DNA of 64,000 bases from Pseudorhodoferax sp965279475 (GCA_965279475.1 CBDIIA010000003.1:806001-870000), one strand, 5' to 3'; positions 53,401 to 62,187 are shown, numbered from the stretch's first letter. Translations and numbers: made by a program. Notes: a model not told the origin generated them from the letters alone.

Positions 53401-53651
53401 GGCCGGTGCTGATGACTGCACTGGCGATGATCATCGGCATGATCCCGATGGCGCTTGGCCTGGGCGAGGGCGCAGAGCAGAATGCGCCCCTGGGCCGCGC
53501 CGTCATCGGTGGCCTGTTATTTGCAACGGTTTCAACGCTGTTGTTCGTGCCGGTGGTCTACGCCGGCATCCATGAACGCCTGGTGCGCCGTGCGGCGAGG
53601 CGCGACCACAGTGCACATCCGCCCCTGAACGCCGCGGTGCAGGAGATCTGA
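50433..53651 (+). CDS. RND efflux permease
   Basis: 1072 residues with the RND layout of twelve helices and two large periplasmic loops. The TM4 region has VGILVDQAIVTIENIERHL, containing the conserved Asp used in proton relay, and TM10-12 end in IGMIPMALGLGEGAEQNAPLG. It resembles the AcrB/heavy-metal and multidrug group; substrate unknown. The ATG of MVQLALRRPYTF was chosen because this segment is the first helix; a longer frame adds non-typical residues. It leads a three-gene tripartite pump operon. Confidence 0.95.
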   Translation: MVQLALRRPYTFIVMALLIILATPFVLMRMATDIFPEINIPVISVIWNYNGLPAYEMGQRIAGQTERGLSTVVSDIEHIESQSLAGVSIVKIFFQPTANIQTAISQVVASVQSQLRQMPPGITPPLVIKYSASSIPVVQLAVSSPTLAENTLFDATVQQLRPQLVTVPGVAIPFPYGGKNRVISVDLDMQALQARGLSPADVVNAVNTQNLILPSGTAKLGDVEYGVRMNGSPDAISGLNELPVRTANGATTYLRDVAYVRDGFQPQVNIVRQDGVRGVLLSVLKNGGASTLDIVSNLKALLPRAVLTLPEDVKVTPLFDQSVFVKAAVQGVVFEALLAAGLTAAMVLLFLGNWRSTLIIALTIPLSILASILVLFALGETLNLMTLGGLALSVGILVDQAIVTIENIERHLHEGKPLNDAILVGAGEIGVPAFVATLCICIVFVPMFFLTGVARFLFVPLAESVVFAMLASYLLSRTLVPTLVMLLMGGVQAHDDAKPSLLQRVYRGFDRRFERVRNAYTYALSAVLASRGLFASIFLGFCVLSCLLYGVLGRDFFPNVDGGQIRLHMRAPTGTRIEETARIADAVEAAIRELIPSDQLETILDNLGVPNSGINLSYSNAGTIGTLDGEILMSLHKGHRPTDEFVTLLREELPRRFPGIEFFFQPADIVTQILNFGLPAAIDVQFSGNDVAGNAALAAELTKQIRKIPGAVDAHVHQRLDGPGLDLQMDRARVQQFGLSAANVGQNVLIALSGSSQTSPAFWLNPQNGVVYNIQIQSPQYKVDSLDALLNIPVGATPGANSGANGSAPLPQTQLLGNLVDARPIRQPTVVSRYNIMPAIDVYVGVQGTDLANVAGQVQKLVDEIRPKLKRGNQVVLRGQVETMQASFIGLGVGLLMAIVLVYLLIVVTFQSWTDAAIIITALPAALAGIAWMLFITGTTLSVPALTGAIMTMGVATANSILVVSFARQRREEGAGPLRAALDAGATRMRPVLMTALAMIIGMIPMALGLGEGAEQNAPLGRAVIGGLLFATVSTLLFVPVVYAGIHERLVRRAARRDHSAHPPLNAAVQEI

Positions 53652-53655
53652 CCCC

Positions 53656-54918
53656 ATGTCTGACGCCATTCACGCGAACCCGGCCGCCCACGCGGTCCCC
53701 GAGAGCACCCCGGACGACATCCGCCAGCGCGCGCGTGTCGTGCGCGGTGCGAAGATCCTTTCCGTCGTGGTGCTGATCCTGCTGGCCGCCGGTGCGGGGC
53801 GCACCATCTTCAGCCGCATGGCCAACGCCAAGGTGCTCGAAGCCGGCACCGAGGAGCGCGCCAAGCAGTATGTGAACACCGCCAAGCCGCGCATCGTCGA
53901 GAAGGGCCAGACGCTGGCGCTGCCCGGTACGCTGCAAGGTTACATGCAGTCGCCGATCGCCGCGCGCGCCCCTGGTTACCTGAAGCGCTGGTACAAGGAC
54001 ATCGGCGCCAAGGTGCAGAAGGGCGAACTGCTCGCCGAACTCGACACGCCCGAGACCGACCAGCAGCTGTCGCAGGCGGTCGCCGCGCGGCAGCAGGCCG
54101 CCTCCAGCCTCGAGCTGGCCAAGAGCACTGCGGTCCGCTGGGAAAGCCTGCGTCAGCGCGACGCGGTGTCGCAACAGGAACTCGATGAACGCCGCAGCGC
54201 CGAGGCACAGGCCCGTGCCAATCTGGCCGCGGCCGACGCCAACGTCGAGCGGCTGCGCCAGCTCGAGAACTTCAAGCGCGTGGTGGCGCCGTTCTCGGGC
54301 GTCATCATCCGCCGCAACGTCGACACCGGCGACCTGATCGAAGCCGGCAGCGGCGCCAACGGCAAGGCCTTGTTCGTGCTGGCGCAGACCGATGTACTGC
54401 GCGTCTACATCAACGTGCCGCAGTCGTCGGCCCAGCTGATCAAGCCCGGCCAGACGGTCGTGATCACCCAGGCCGAACTGCGCGGCCAGAAGTTCCAGGG
54501 CGAAGTGGCGCGCACCTCCGGCTCGATCGACGCCAGCTCGCGCACGATGCAGGTCGAGGTGTCGCTGCCCAACAAGGACGGCACGCTGCTGCCCGGCGCC
54601 TTCGTGCAGGTATCGCTGCCCCTGAAGGCCAGCGGTGCGATGCTGATCCCGACCAATGCGCTGCTGATCCGCGGCGACGGCATGCGCGTGGCGGTGATCG
54701 ACGGCGGCGGCAAGGTGACGTTGCGCCCGATCCAGGTCGGCCGCAACCTGGGCGAAAACGTCGAGGTGGTCGACGGTGTCGACGCGTCGGACCGGCTGGT
54801 GCTGAACCCGTCTGATTCGCTGGCCGATGGCGACGTGGTGATCCCCGCGCCGGCCAAGGCCGTGGTCGCCAAGGAAGGCCCTGCCAAGAGCGCCGCTGCC
54901 GCCGGGAAGGCGCTGTGA
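53656..54918 (+). CDS. RND periplasmic adaptor (membrane fusion protein)
   Basis: 420 residues. One N-terminal anchor helix (ILSVVVLILLAAGAG), a lipoyl-like half (QSPIAARAPGYLKRWYKDIG), an alpha-hairpin (LSQAVAARQQAASSLELAKS ... NLAAADANVERLRQ), then a beta-barrel domain (VVAPFSGVIIRRNVDTGDLI). It bridges the permease and the outer-membrane channel. It starts 4 bp after the permease stop, and its own stop overlaps the next start (GTGA). Confidence 0.95.
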   Translation: MSDAIHANPAAHAVPESTPDDIRQRARVVRGAKILSVVVLILLAAGAGRTIFSRMANAKVLEAGTEERAKQYVNTAKPRIVEKGQTLALPGTLQGYMQSPIAARAPGYLKRWYKDIGAKVQKGELLAELDTPETDQQLSQAVAARQQAASSLELAKSTAVRWESLRQRDAVSQQELDERRSAEAQARANLAAADANVERLRQLENFKRVVAPFSGVIIRRNVDTGDLIEAGSGANGKALFVLAQTDVLRVYINVPQSSAQLIKPGQTVVITQAELRGQKFQGEVARTSGSIDASSRTMQVEVSLPNKDGTLLPGAFVQVSLPLKASGAMLIPTNALLIRGDGMRVAVIDGGGKVTLRPIQVGRNLGENVEVVDGVDASDRLVLNPSDSLADGDVVIPAPAKAVVAKEGPAKSAAAAGKAL

Positions 54919-56396
54919 GTCTCGGGGCTGGAATGCGCACCGTTCGGTCCCCGCGCGCCGCGCGCATCGCCTGGAGCGCCGGCGCGCTGGCCGTGGCGGC
55001 ACTGCTCGCCGGCTGCGCCACGCCGCCGGTCTACCAGAAGCCGGTGCCGCAGATGCCGGTGGCCTGGCAGCTCGACGCACCCTGGCGCGCCGGCACGCCG
55101 AGCGATGCCGTGCCCAAGGGCCCGTGGTGGACGCGTTTCGGCGACCCGCAGCTTGATGCGCTGCAGCTGCGCGCGCTGGAGAACAACCAGACGCTGGCCG
55201 CCGCCAGTGCGCGGCTGCAGCAGGCACGCGCGGTGATCGACCAGAACCAGGCGGCGCAGTTTCCGCAGCTGTCGCTCGGTGCACGCCTGGCGCGGCTGAA
55301 GATCTCGGAGAACCGGCCGCTCACCAATTACGCCACGCGCAATTTCTCGACCGTCCAGGACGACGCCGCGCTGACCCTGTCGGTCAACTACGAGATCGAC
55401 CTGGCCGGTCGCGTGCGCAGCACGGTGGCCGGGGCCCTAGCCTCGGCCGAGCAGTCGGCCGCCGACCTGGAAAACACGCGCCTGCTGCTGACCACCGATC
55501 TGGCGACCAACTACTTCAACCTACGCGCGCTCGACGCCGAGCTCGACGTGCTGTTGCGCTCGATCGCGCTGCAGCGACGGGCGCTCGAGCTGGCCACCGC
55601 GCGTTATGAACTGGGCGCCAGCTCGGGTCTCGACAAGGCGCAGCAGCAGGCCCTGCTCGACAACACGCTGACCCAGGTCGACGTGGTACGGCGCCTGCGC
55701 GGCCAGTACGAACACGCGATCGCGACGATCACCGGCACACCGGCACCGTCGTTCTCGCTGCCGCCGGTCAAGACCGCGATCGTGCCGCCGGCGATTCCGC
55801 TGGGCGTGCCGTCCGACGTGCTGGAACGCCGGCCCGATGTGGCCTCCGCCGAACGCGCGATGGCCGTCGCCAACGCGCAGATCGGCGTGGCCAATGCCGC
55901 GTTCTACCCGAGCGTGATCCTGGGGCCCTCGCTGGGGCTGGACACGCGGACCTTCTCCGATCTGTTCAACGCCTCCAGCCTGTTGTGGTCGCTGGGCGTG
56001 TCGGCCACGCAGGTGCTGTTCGACGGCGGGCGCGTGAAGGCCGGCGTCGATTTCGCACGCGCGGGCTACGACGTGACCACCGCCAACTACCGTCGCGTCG
56101 TGCTGACCGCGATGCAGGAGGTGGAAGACGGCATCACCGGGCTGACCGCGCTCGAAAGCGCCTACACACAGGCCCAGGTGGCGATCGGCAGCGCCAACCG
56201 GGTGCTGGAGCTGGCCAATAGCCGCTACGAGGGAGGCGTGGCCACCTATCTCGACGTGATCACCGCCCAGCAGTCGGTGCTCAGCATCGAACGGCAGTCG
56301 GCCCAGCTGCTTGGGCAGCGGCTGCTGACGTCGGTGTTCCTGGTGAAGGCGCTCGGCGGCGACTGGCAAGGTCCGACGAAGCTCGCGGCGCAATAG
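54915..56396 (+). CDS. Outer-membrane efflux channel, NodT/TolC-type lipoprotein
   Basis: 493 residues from GTG, with the lipobox ALLAGC (Cys34; an ATG seven codons in is an alternative start). Two repeats of the OEP helical-barrel domain follow: DPQLDALQLRALENNQTLAA, then LDRRPDV-type ERRPDVASAERAMAVANAQIG in the second half. It is the outer duct of the RND pump and completes the tripartite system. Coupled to the adaptor gene by a four-base overlap. Confidence 0.95.
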   Translation: MSLGAGMRTVRSPRAARIAWSAGALAVAALLAGCATPPVYQKPVPQMPVAWQLDAPWRAGTPSDAVPKGPWWTRFGDPQLDALQLRALENNQTLAAASARLQQARAVIDQNQAAQFPQLSLGARLARLKISENRPLTNYATRNFSTVQDDAALTLSVNYEIDLAGRVRSTVAGALASAEQSAADLENTRLLLTTDLATNYFNLRALDAELDVLLRSIALQRRALELATARYELGASSGLDKAQQQALLDNTLTQVDVVRRLRGQYEHAIATITGTPAPSFSLPPVKTAIVPPAIPLGVPSDVLERRPDVASAERAMAVANAQIGVANAAFYPSVILGPSLGLDTRTFSDLFNASSLLWSLGVSATQVLFDGGRVKAGVDFARAGYDVTTANYRRVVLTAMQEVEDGITGLTALESAYTQAQVAIGSANRVLELANSRYEGGVATYLDVITAQQSVLSIERQSAQLLGQRLLTSVFLVKALGGDWQGPTKLAAQ

Positions 56397-56608
56397 CGGA
56401 CTGCGCGGCCTGCGGCGCAGGACGGTACGCCGTCAGCTTGTAAGGCAATTTCTGACAGGCCGGGCGCGCCGATGAGACACGGCGTCTATCACTCCCCCGA
56501 CTTAAATCCTGTTTGGCTACGTTTCACAATCCATTTCAACGGATCGGCACTGTGCGCATGCGGTAACAACGATGCAGCAGCCGGACCGGGATGCAACAGG
56601 AGCGCAGC

Positions 56609-56935
56609 ATGAACAGTGACCAAATGATCGCCGAGATCCGCGAGGCCAATCTCACCTACCTGATGTTGGCCCAGAACCTGATCCGCCAGGACAAGGCCGA
56701 AGCGCTGTTCCGTCTCGGCATCAACGAGGAAGCCGCCGACATCCTGGGTTCGCTGTCGGCCGCGCAGACGCTGAAACTCGCCAGCGGCAACATGCTGCTG
56801 TGCCACTTCCGCGTCGAGGACAGTCTGGTCTGGAACCTGCTGACCAACCACGACATCAAGAAGGTCGGCAACGAGGCCACCAACAAGCTGCACGCCAGCA
56901 TCCTGATGGCCGGCCGCCTCGCCGAAGTCATCTAG
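56609..56935 (+). CDS. flhD: Flagellar transcriptional regulator FlhD
   Basis: 108 residues, MNSDQMIAEIREANLTYLML start and GNMLLCHFR with the Cys that forms an intersubunit disulfide in E. coli. It forms FlhD4C2 with FlhC and activates class II flagellar promoters. AGGAG precedes the ATG. The 132-bp gap to flhC contains a structured repeat. Confidence 0.96.
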   Translation: MNSDQMIAEIREANLTYLMLAQNLIRQDKAEALFRLGINEEAADILGSLSAAQTLKLASGNMLLCHFRVEDSLVWNLLTNHDIKKVGNEATNKLHASILMAGRLAEVI

Positions 56936-56975
56936 CTCGCTCCCAGTCTGCGCGCACTGCGTGTCGCTTCGCCAA

Positions 56976-57027
56976 CCCCCTACCGGGGGCGATACCAGCG
57001 GCCCGGCAAAGCCGGTTCCGCGGTATC
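56976..57027. repeat. Structured intergenic repeat, copy 2, inside the flhDC operon
   Basis: CCCCC-TACC-GGGGG (56976-56989) followed by a 37-nt nested hairpin (56991-57027): outer GATACC/GGTATC, inner CCGGC/GCCGG with AAA loop. It aligns with the minus strand at 29620-29656. Changed positions keep pairing (A-T to C-G, T-A to A-T, C-G to G-C), which is evidence for a selected RNA or DNA structure. Confidence 0.85.
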
Positions 57028-57067
57028 CCTGGAATGACATCCTTCTTTATCTGAACAGAGCACTTGT

Positions 57068-57613
57068 ATGGCCACCACTTCGACCCGAAGCGTACTGAAC
57101 GATTCCCGCCAGATCGAGCGCGCGGCGATGCTGATCCAGATGGGCGCGCGCATGCAGGTGCTCGAGGCCGAGACCGACCTGTCGTACGAGCGGCTGCTGC
57201 GGCTGTACAAGGAGGTGTCGGGCAAGTCGCCGTCGAAGGGACAACTGCCGTTCTCGACGGACTGGTTCCTGTCGTGGCAGGAGAACATCCACTCGTCGCT
57301 GTTCCTCAACATCTACGAGTACCTGTCGAAGAGCCTGGACATCGACGCCGTCGACAACCTGACCAAGGCCTACCGTCTCTACACCGAGCAGGTGGCGGCT
57401 GCCGAGATTGACCCGTTGCTGTCGTTCACCCGGGCCTGGCGCCTGGTGAAGTTCGTCGACGCCAACATGCTCAACATGACCAAGTGCTCGGGTTGCGGCG
57501 GGCAGTTCGTGTCGGAGCTGTACGAGAACCCGCGCCACTACGTCTGCGGCCTGTGCAACCCTCCTGCACGTGCCGGCAAGTGCAAGGGCGAACGCTCGTT
57601 GATGCTGCAGTAA
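57068..57613 (+). CDS. flhC: Flagellar transcriptional regulator FlhC
   Basis: 181 residues. It contains the zinc site Cys140-SG-Cys143 and Cys160-GL-Cys163. N-terminal helices end ... DLSYERLLRLYKEVSGKSPS, the DNA-binding part. Partner of FlhD in the FlhD4C2 activator. The start ATG follows the repeat-filled gap, so translation is not coupled to flhD as it is in enterics. Confidence 0.97.
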   Translation: MATTSTRSVLNDSRQIERAAMLIQMGARMQVLEAETDLSYERLLRLYKEVSGKSPSKGQLPFSTDWFLSWQENIHSSLFLNIYEYLSKSLDIDAVDNLTKAYRLYTEQVAAAEIDPLLSFTRAWRLVKFVDANMLNMTKCSGCGGQFVSELYENPRHYVCGLCNPPARAGKCKGERSLMLQ

Positions 57614-57631
57614 GCAGCACAGGCGTCACCG

Positions 57632-58234
57632 ATGGTCAACAACACTTCGCTGACCGGCACCTCGTTGTCGGCCTACGTCAGCGCACTGCTCGCCAAGTCC
57701 GGGCAGACGGCCGATGCCCAGGCTTCGGCCAGCAAGACCGGCAACACCTCGGCCGAGAAGACGGCACAGGCCGCGCTGGCCACCGCCGCCCGCGGCTTCA
57801 AGGCCTCCAGCGCGCACAAGGCGCTCGAGGCGCAGCAAACCGCACTGGGCACCGAACTGCGCGCGGCCTTGGCCAAGAGCGGCGTCACGCTGGGCGGCGC
57901 GGTCGAATTCACGGTCGGCAGCAAGGGCGAGATCAACGTGACCGGCAGCGACAAGGACAAGGCTGCCGTCACCAGCTTCCTGAAGAACGACGGCAGCAAG
58001 CCCAGCTTCTCGTCGCGCATCGCCGACATGGCCGGCAGCGCCGACGAACTGTCGGGCACCATCCGGCAGAGTGCCGCCATCTCGCAGGCCGCGCGGTACG
58101 CCGGCCACACGTCCAACGTGATGTCGCTCTACACCACGCTGATGCAGCAGCAGGACACGACCTCGGCCAAGTTCTCCGTCTCGTCCACCACCAGCGCGCT
58201 GACCTATCCGGGCGTGCTGGCTTCCAAGGCCTGA
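57632..58234 (+). CDS. Unknown Ala/Ser-rich protein following flhDC
   Basis: 200 residues; no family recognised. Ser, Ala, Thr and Lys dominate; no signal peptide, lipobox or membrane helix. The middle reads as a helical stretch (LGTELRAALAKSGVTLGGAV) and a beta-like FTVGSKGEINVTGSDKDKA, and the C-terminus ends LTYPGVLASKA. It starts 18 bp after flhC on the same strand, so it is probably co-transcribed. Absence of a Sec signal plus a Ser/Thr-rich N-terminus would fit a flagellar-type secreted substrate, but that is a guess. Confidence 0.65.
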   Translation: MVNNTSLTGTSLSAYVSALLAKSGQTADAQASASKTGNTSAEKTAQAALATAARGFKASSAHKALEAQQTALGTELRAALAKSGVTLGGAVEFTVGSKGEINVTGSDKDKAAVTSFLKNDGSKPSFSSRIADMAGSADELSGTIRQSAAISQAARYAGHTSNVMSLYTTLMQQQDTTSAKFSVSSTTSALTYPGVLASKA

Positions 58235-58259
58235 CCGCGCTTGCTGCGCGGGGCCTGGA

Positions 58260-58946
58260 TCAGCCCCAGAGATCCAGCGGCGGGTCGTGCGCCACCGCGC
58301 GCAGGATGTCGGCGCGCGCCACGAAGCCTTTCACCGCGCCCAGCTCGTCGGCCACCGGCAGTCCCGGCAGGCCGGTGTCGATCAGCACGCCGGCCACGCG
58401 GCGGATATCGGTGTCGCCGGCCACGCTGGGCACCGGCGTCCACATCAGTTCGCTCACCGGCTGCTCCATCAGCGACTTCCATTCCTTCGGGTCGAGGTCG
58501 GGCGAGGCCAGGCGCTCGACGCGGAACAGGTCGGCGCGCAGCAGCAGGCCGACCAGCATGCCCGACGCGTTCACCACCGGCGCCTGGCCGAAGCCGTGGT
58601 AGGCCAGCAGTTTCCACGCATCGAGCACGCTGCTGTCCTGCGCGATGGTCACCGCCGGCTGCACCATGATCTGGTCGACACGCATCAGCGGCTGACGCTG
58701 GGTTTCGGGCAGCAGGGCCTGCGCATAGGCGGCGATGGCGGCGCGCACCGGGCCGGCCGGCGGATTGGCCGCTGCGGCGGGCGGCGTGGCCGGTGGCGGC
58801 GGTTCGGCCAGGGCCGTGGTGGGCAGTTCGATTTCGTTGGCATCGAGCCGCCGCACGCGCGAGGCCGCGTTGATGCGCTCGATGTGGCGCAACTGCTCCA
58901 TCGAACCGACGAACTCACGGCCGGTGACGCCATACACGGAGAACAT
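58260..58946 (-). CDS. CBS-domain protein
   Basis: 228 residues. The C-terminal half has two CBS motifs (VDQIMVQPAVTIAQDSSVLDA; SELMWTPVPSVAGDTDIRR) and the usual GVLIDTGLPGLPVADELGAVKGFV. A Pro/Ala-rich linker (about 48-68) joins it to a short N-terminal MFSVYGVTGREFVGSMEQL segment. CBS pairs bind adenosyl nucleotides and regulate a partner; none is evident. It converges with the flhDC-linked unknown gene. Confidence 0.88.
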   Translation of the reverse strand: MFSVYGVTGREFVGSMEQLRHIERINAASRVRRLDANEIELPTTALAEPPPPATPPAAAANPPAGPVRAAIAAYAQALLPETQRQPLMRVDQIMVQPAVTIAQDSSVLDAWKLLAYHGFGQAPVVNASGMLVGLLLRADLFRVERLASPDLDPKEWKSLMEQPVSELMWTPVPSVAGDTDIRRVAGVLIDTGLPGLPVADELGAVKGFVARADILRAVAHDPPLDLWG

Positions 58947-59147
58947 GCCAACCCCCTTGCGGACCGGGCCGACGGGAGCCGGCGACCCTGCCGAAAACTA
59001 CCACAACCCCGGCAAAGACCCACACCGTGTGTGGCGTCACGCACACGGTCCGGGCCGCGGGGCGGCGCCCGATCGGCCCGTTTCGCCCACGCCGGTGGCA
59101 CACTGCGCGACAACCCTTGCGCGCCGCTCGCCAGCATCCGCCCACCC

Positions 59148-59657
59148 ATGACGCCCACCCGACGATCGATCGACCTGGCAGCCGCCGCGTGGCTGTTGCT
59201 CGCGGTCACGGGCTGCTCGGTGGCGCCGGTCTCGCCCCGCGGGCCGGGCGATGGCGACACGACGACGGCCCTGCCGCGGCTGTCGCCCGAGCAGGCGGCC
59301 GACGTCACGCTGCAGGCCGTGAGCCTGGTCGGCACACCCTACCGCTACGGCGGCAACACGCCCGAGTCGGGTTTCGACTGCAGCGGCCTGATCGCCTTCG
59401 TCTACCGCCACAGCGCCGGCATCGCCGCGCCGCGCACGGTGGCCTCGCTGGTGCATTGGGGCCAGCCGGTGCCGGCCGCCTCGGCACGCACGGGGGACCT
59501 GGTGGTGTTCTCGCGCAGCGGCGGCGCCACGCACGCGGGCATCTACGTGGGCGAGGGCCGCTTCGTGCACGCGCCGTCGACTGGCGGCGAGGTGCGGCTC
59601 GACCGCCTGACCTCGGCGTACTGGTCGAAGCAGCCGTCCACCTTCCGCCGCCCTTGA
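59148..59657 (+). CDS. NlpC/P60-family lipoprotein (cell-wall hydrolase)
   Basis: 169 residues. Lipobox LLLAVTGC (Cys23). The catalytic triad is visible: Cys78 in SGFDCSGLIAFVY, His129 in ATHAGIYVG and His141 in RFVHAPS. Such D,L-endopeptidases cut peptidoglycan stem peptides. Length fits a small NlpC-type enzyme. The ATG of MTPTRRSID gives the lipobox signal. Confidence 0.93.
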   Translation: MTPTRRSIDLAAAAWLLLAVTGCSVAPVSPRGPGDGDTTTALPRLSPEQAADVTLQAVSLVGTPYRYGGNTPESGFDCSGLIAFVYRHSAGIAAPRTVASLVHWGQPVPAASARTGDLVVFSRSGGATHAGIYVGEGRFVHAPSTGGEVRLDRLTSAYWSKQPSTFRRP

Positions 59658-59723
59658 GAGGCTCCTTCGGCCCGCTGGCATCGCAGGCCAGCGGCGCCGG
59701 GGTGGTGTTTCTACAATGCCCGC

Positions 59724-62111
59724 ATGTTCTCTGCTCCCTCCTTGCCCCGCGTGGACGACACGCCTCTGTTGCGCAATCTGAACCCGGAGCAGCTGGCCGC
59801 CGTCACCCTGCCCAACGAGCACGCGCTGATCCTCGCGGGCGCCGGCTCCGGCAAGACACGGGTGCTCACCACCCGCATCGCCTGGCTGCTGCAGACCGGC
59901 CAGGTCTCGCCCGGCGGCATCCTCGCCGTGACCTTCACCAACAAGGCCGCGAAGGAAATGATGACGCGGCTGCAGGCGATGCTGCCGGTGAACGTGCGCG
60001 GCATGTGGATTGGCACCTTCCACGGCCTGTGCAATCGCTTCCTGCGCGCGCACTACAAGCTGGCCAACCTGCCGCAGAGTTTCCAGATCCTCGACACGCA
60101 GGACCAGCTGTCCGCGATCAAGCGGCTGATGAAGCAGTTCAACGTCGACGACGAACGTTTCCCGGCCAAGCAGATCCAGTACTACATCGGCGGCAACAAG
60201 GAAGAAGGCCTGCGCCCGCACATGCTGCAGGCGCGCGACGAGGAGACGCGCAAGAAGATCGAGCTCTACCAGCTGTACGAAGAGCAGTGCCAGCGCGAAG
60301 GCGTGGTCGACTTCGGTGAGCTGATGCTGCGCAGCTACGAGTTGCTGCGCGACAACGACCCGGTGCGCGAGCACTACCAGCGGCGCTTTCGCTACATCCT
60401 GATCGACGAGTTCCAGGACACCAACACGCTGCAGTACGCGTGGATCAAGATGCTGGCCGGCAAGAGCGAGCAGGACGCGGCCGCGCCCGCGGGCCGCGCG
60501 GGCAGCGTGCTGGCCGTGGGCGATGACGACCAGAGCATCTACGCCTTCCGCGGTGCGCGCGTGGGCAACATGGCCGACTTCGTGCGCGAGTTCGCCGTCA
60601 CGCAGCAGATCAAGCTCGAGCAGAACTACCGCAGCTACAGCAACATCCTCGACGCGGCGAACGCGCTGATCGGCCACAACAGCAAGCGCCTGGGCAAGAA
60701 CCTGCGCACGGACCAGGGCCCCGGCGAGCCGGTGCGTGTGGTCGAGCAGGCCAGCGACTTCGCCGAGGCGCAGTGGATGGTCGAGGAGATGCGGCAGCTG
60801 GTCAGAGACGACGTTCAGAGGAAAGAGATCGCGGTGCTCTACCGCAGCAACGCGCAGAGCCGCGTGATCGAGACCGCGCTGTTCAATGCGTCCATTCCGT
60901 ACCGCGTCTACGGCGGCCTGCGTTTCTTCGAGCGCGCCGAGATCAAACACGCGCTGTCGTACCTGCGGCTCTTGGAGAACCCGAACGACGACACCAGTTT
61001 CCTGCGCGTGGTCAACTTCCCGCCGCGCGGCATCGGTGCGCGCAGCATCGAGCAGCTGCAGGACGCGGCCCGGGCCACCGGCTGTTCGCTGCACGATGCG
61101 GTGAGCGCCTTGCCGGGCAAGGCCGGCGCCAACATCGGCGCCTTTGTCGCAAAGATCGACGTGCTGCGCGAACAGACCCAGGGTCTCACGCTGCGCGAGA
61201 TCATCGAACAGATGCTCGAAGCCAGCGGCCTCGTCACGCACTACAAGGCCGACCGCGAAGGCGCCGACCGCATCGAGAATCTGGAAGAACTGGTCAACGC
61301 CGCCGAGAGCTTCGTCACGCAGGAAGGCTTCGGCCGCGACGCGGTGGCGATGCCGGTCGACGAGCACGGTGCAGGCCTGCGCCAGTCGCCGGTGAGCCAG
61401 GGACTCGACCCGTCGTTGCCCCTGGCCGAGCCCGGCGAGACCCTGGGCGGCGTGGAGCCCGAGACCGGCGAGACGCTGAGCCCGCTGGTCGCGTTCCTGA
61501 CCCACGCCGCACTGGAGGCCGGCGACAACCAGGCCGCAGCCGGCCAGGATGCCGTGCAGCTGATGACGGTCCACTCGGCCAAGGGCCTGGAGTTCGACTG
61601 CGTCTTCATCACCGGCATGGAAGAGGGCCTGTTCCCGCACGAGAACTCGATGACCGACCGCGACGGCCTCGAGGAAGAACGCCGCCTGATGTACGTCGCG
61701 ATCACGCGCGCGCGCAAGCGGCTGTACCTGAGCTTCTCGCAGACCCGCATGCTGCACGGCCAGACCCGCTACAACGTGAAAAGCCGTTTCTTCGAAGAGC
61801 TTCCCGCGTCGGCGCTGAAGTGGATCACCCCGAAGCAGAGCGGCTTCGGCTCGGGCTGGAACGCGCGGCAGATCGACAGCCCCGGCTCGGGCTTCGGCAA
61901 CAGCTTCGCCAGCCCGCCGGTGCCCGCGCAGAAGGCCGCGCCGTCGCACGGACTGAAGACCGGCATGAAGGTGTTCCACACCAAGTTCGGCGAAGGCACG
62001 GTGAGCACGCTCGAAGGCTCAGGCGATGACGCCAGGGCGCAGATCAACTTTCCGCGGCACGGCGTGAAGTGGCTGGCGCTGGCGGTGGCGAAGTTGACGC
62101 CCGTGGTGTGA
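59724..62111 (+). CDS. uvrD: UvrD/PcrA-type superfamily 1 DNA helicase
   Basis: 795 residues with all SF1A motifs: ILAGAGSGKTRVLTTRIAWLL (Walker A), ILIDEFQDTNTLQYAW (motif II), AVGDDDQSIYAFRGARVG (III), QNYRSYSNIL (IV), VQLMTVHSAKGLEFDCVFI (V) and EERRLMYVAITRARKRLYL (VI). A PcrA-type C-terminal Tudor fold follows (GMKVFHTKFGEGTVSTLEG). It unwinds DNA 3'-5' in nucleotide-excision and mismatch repair. The call of UvrD rather than Rep is based on the Tudor tail. Confidence 0.93.
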   Translation: MFSAPSLPRVDDTPLLRNLNPEQLAAVTLPNEHALILAGAGSGKTRVLTTRIAWLLQTGQVSPGGILAVTFTNKAAKEMMTRLQAMLPVNVRGMWIGTFHGLCNRFLRAHYKLANLPQSFQILDTQDQLSAIKRLMKQFNVDDERFPAKQIQYYIGGNKEEGLRPHMLQARDEETRKKIELYQLYEEQCQREGVVDFGELMLRSYELLRDNDPVREHYQRRFRYILIDEFQDTNTLQYAWIKMLAGKSEQDAAAPAGRAGSVLAVGDDDQSIYAFRGARVGNMADFVREFAVTQQIKLEQNYRSYSNILDAANALIGHNSKRLGKNLRTDQGPGEPVRVVEQASDFAEAQWMVEEMRQLVRDDVQRKEIAVLYRSNAQSRVIETALFNASIPYRVYGGLRFFERAEIKHALSYLRLLENPNDDTSFLRVVNFPPRGIGARSIEQLQDAARATGCSLHDAVSALPGKAGANIGAFVAKIDVLREQTQGLTLREIIEQMLEASGLVTHYKADREGADRIENLEELVNAAESFVTQEGFGRDAVAMPVDEHGAGLRQSPVSQGLDPSLPLAEPGETLGGVEPETGETLSPLVAFLTHAALEAGDNQAAAGQDAVQLMTVHSAKGLEFDCVFITGMEEGLFPHENSMTDRDGLEEERRLMYVAITRARKRLYLSFSQTRMLHGQTRYNVKSRFFEELPASALKWITPKQSGFGSGWNARQIDSPGSGFGNSFASPPVPAQKAAPSHGLKTGMKVFHTKFGEGTVSTLEGSGDDARAQINFPRHGVKWLALAVAKLTPVV

Positions 62112-62187
62112 GCGGCGCCGAGAGAAAATCCCAACTGGCCCGCAGCAGCGTTTCAGCCGATCATCTGCATTTTTTCGGTGCCGCGAC

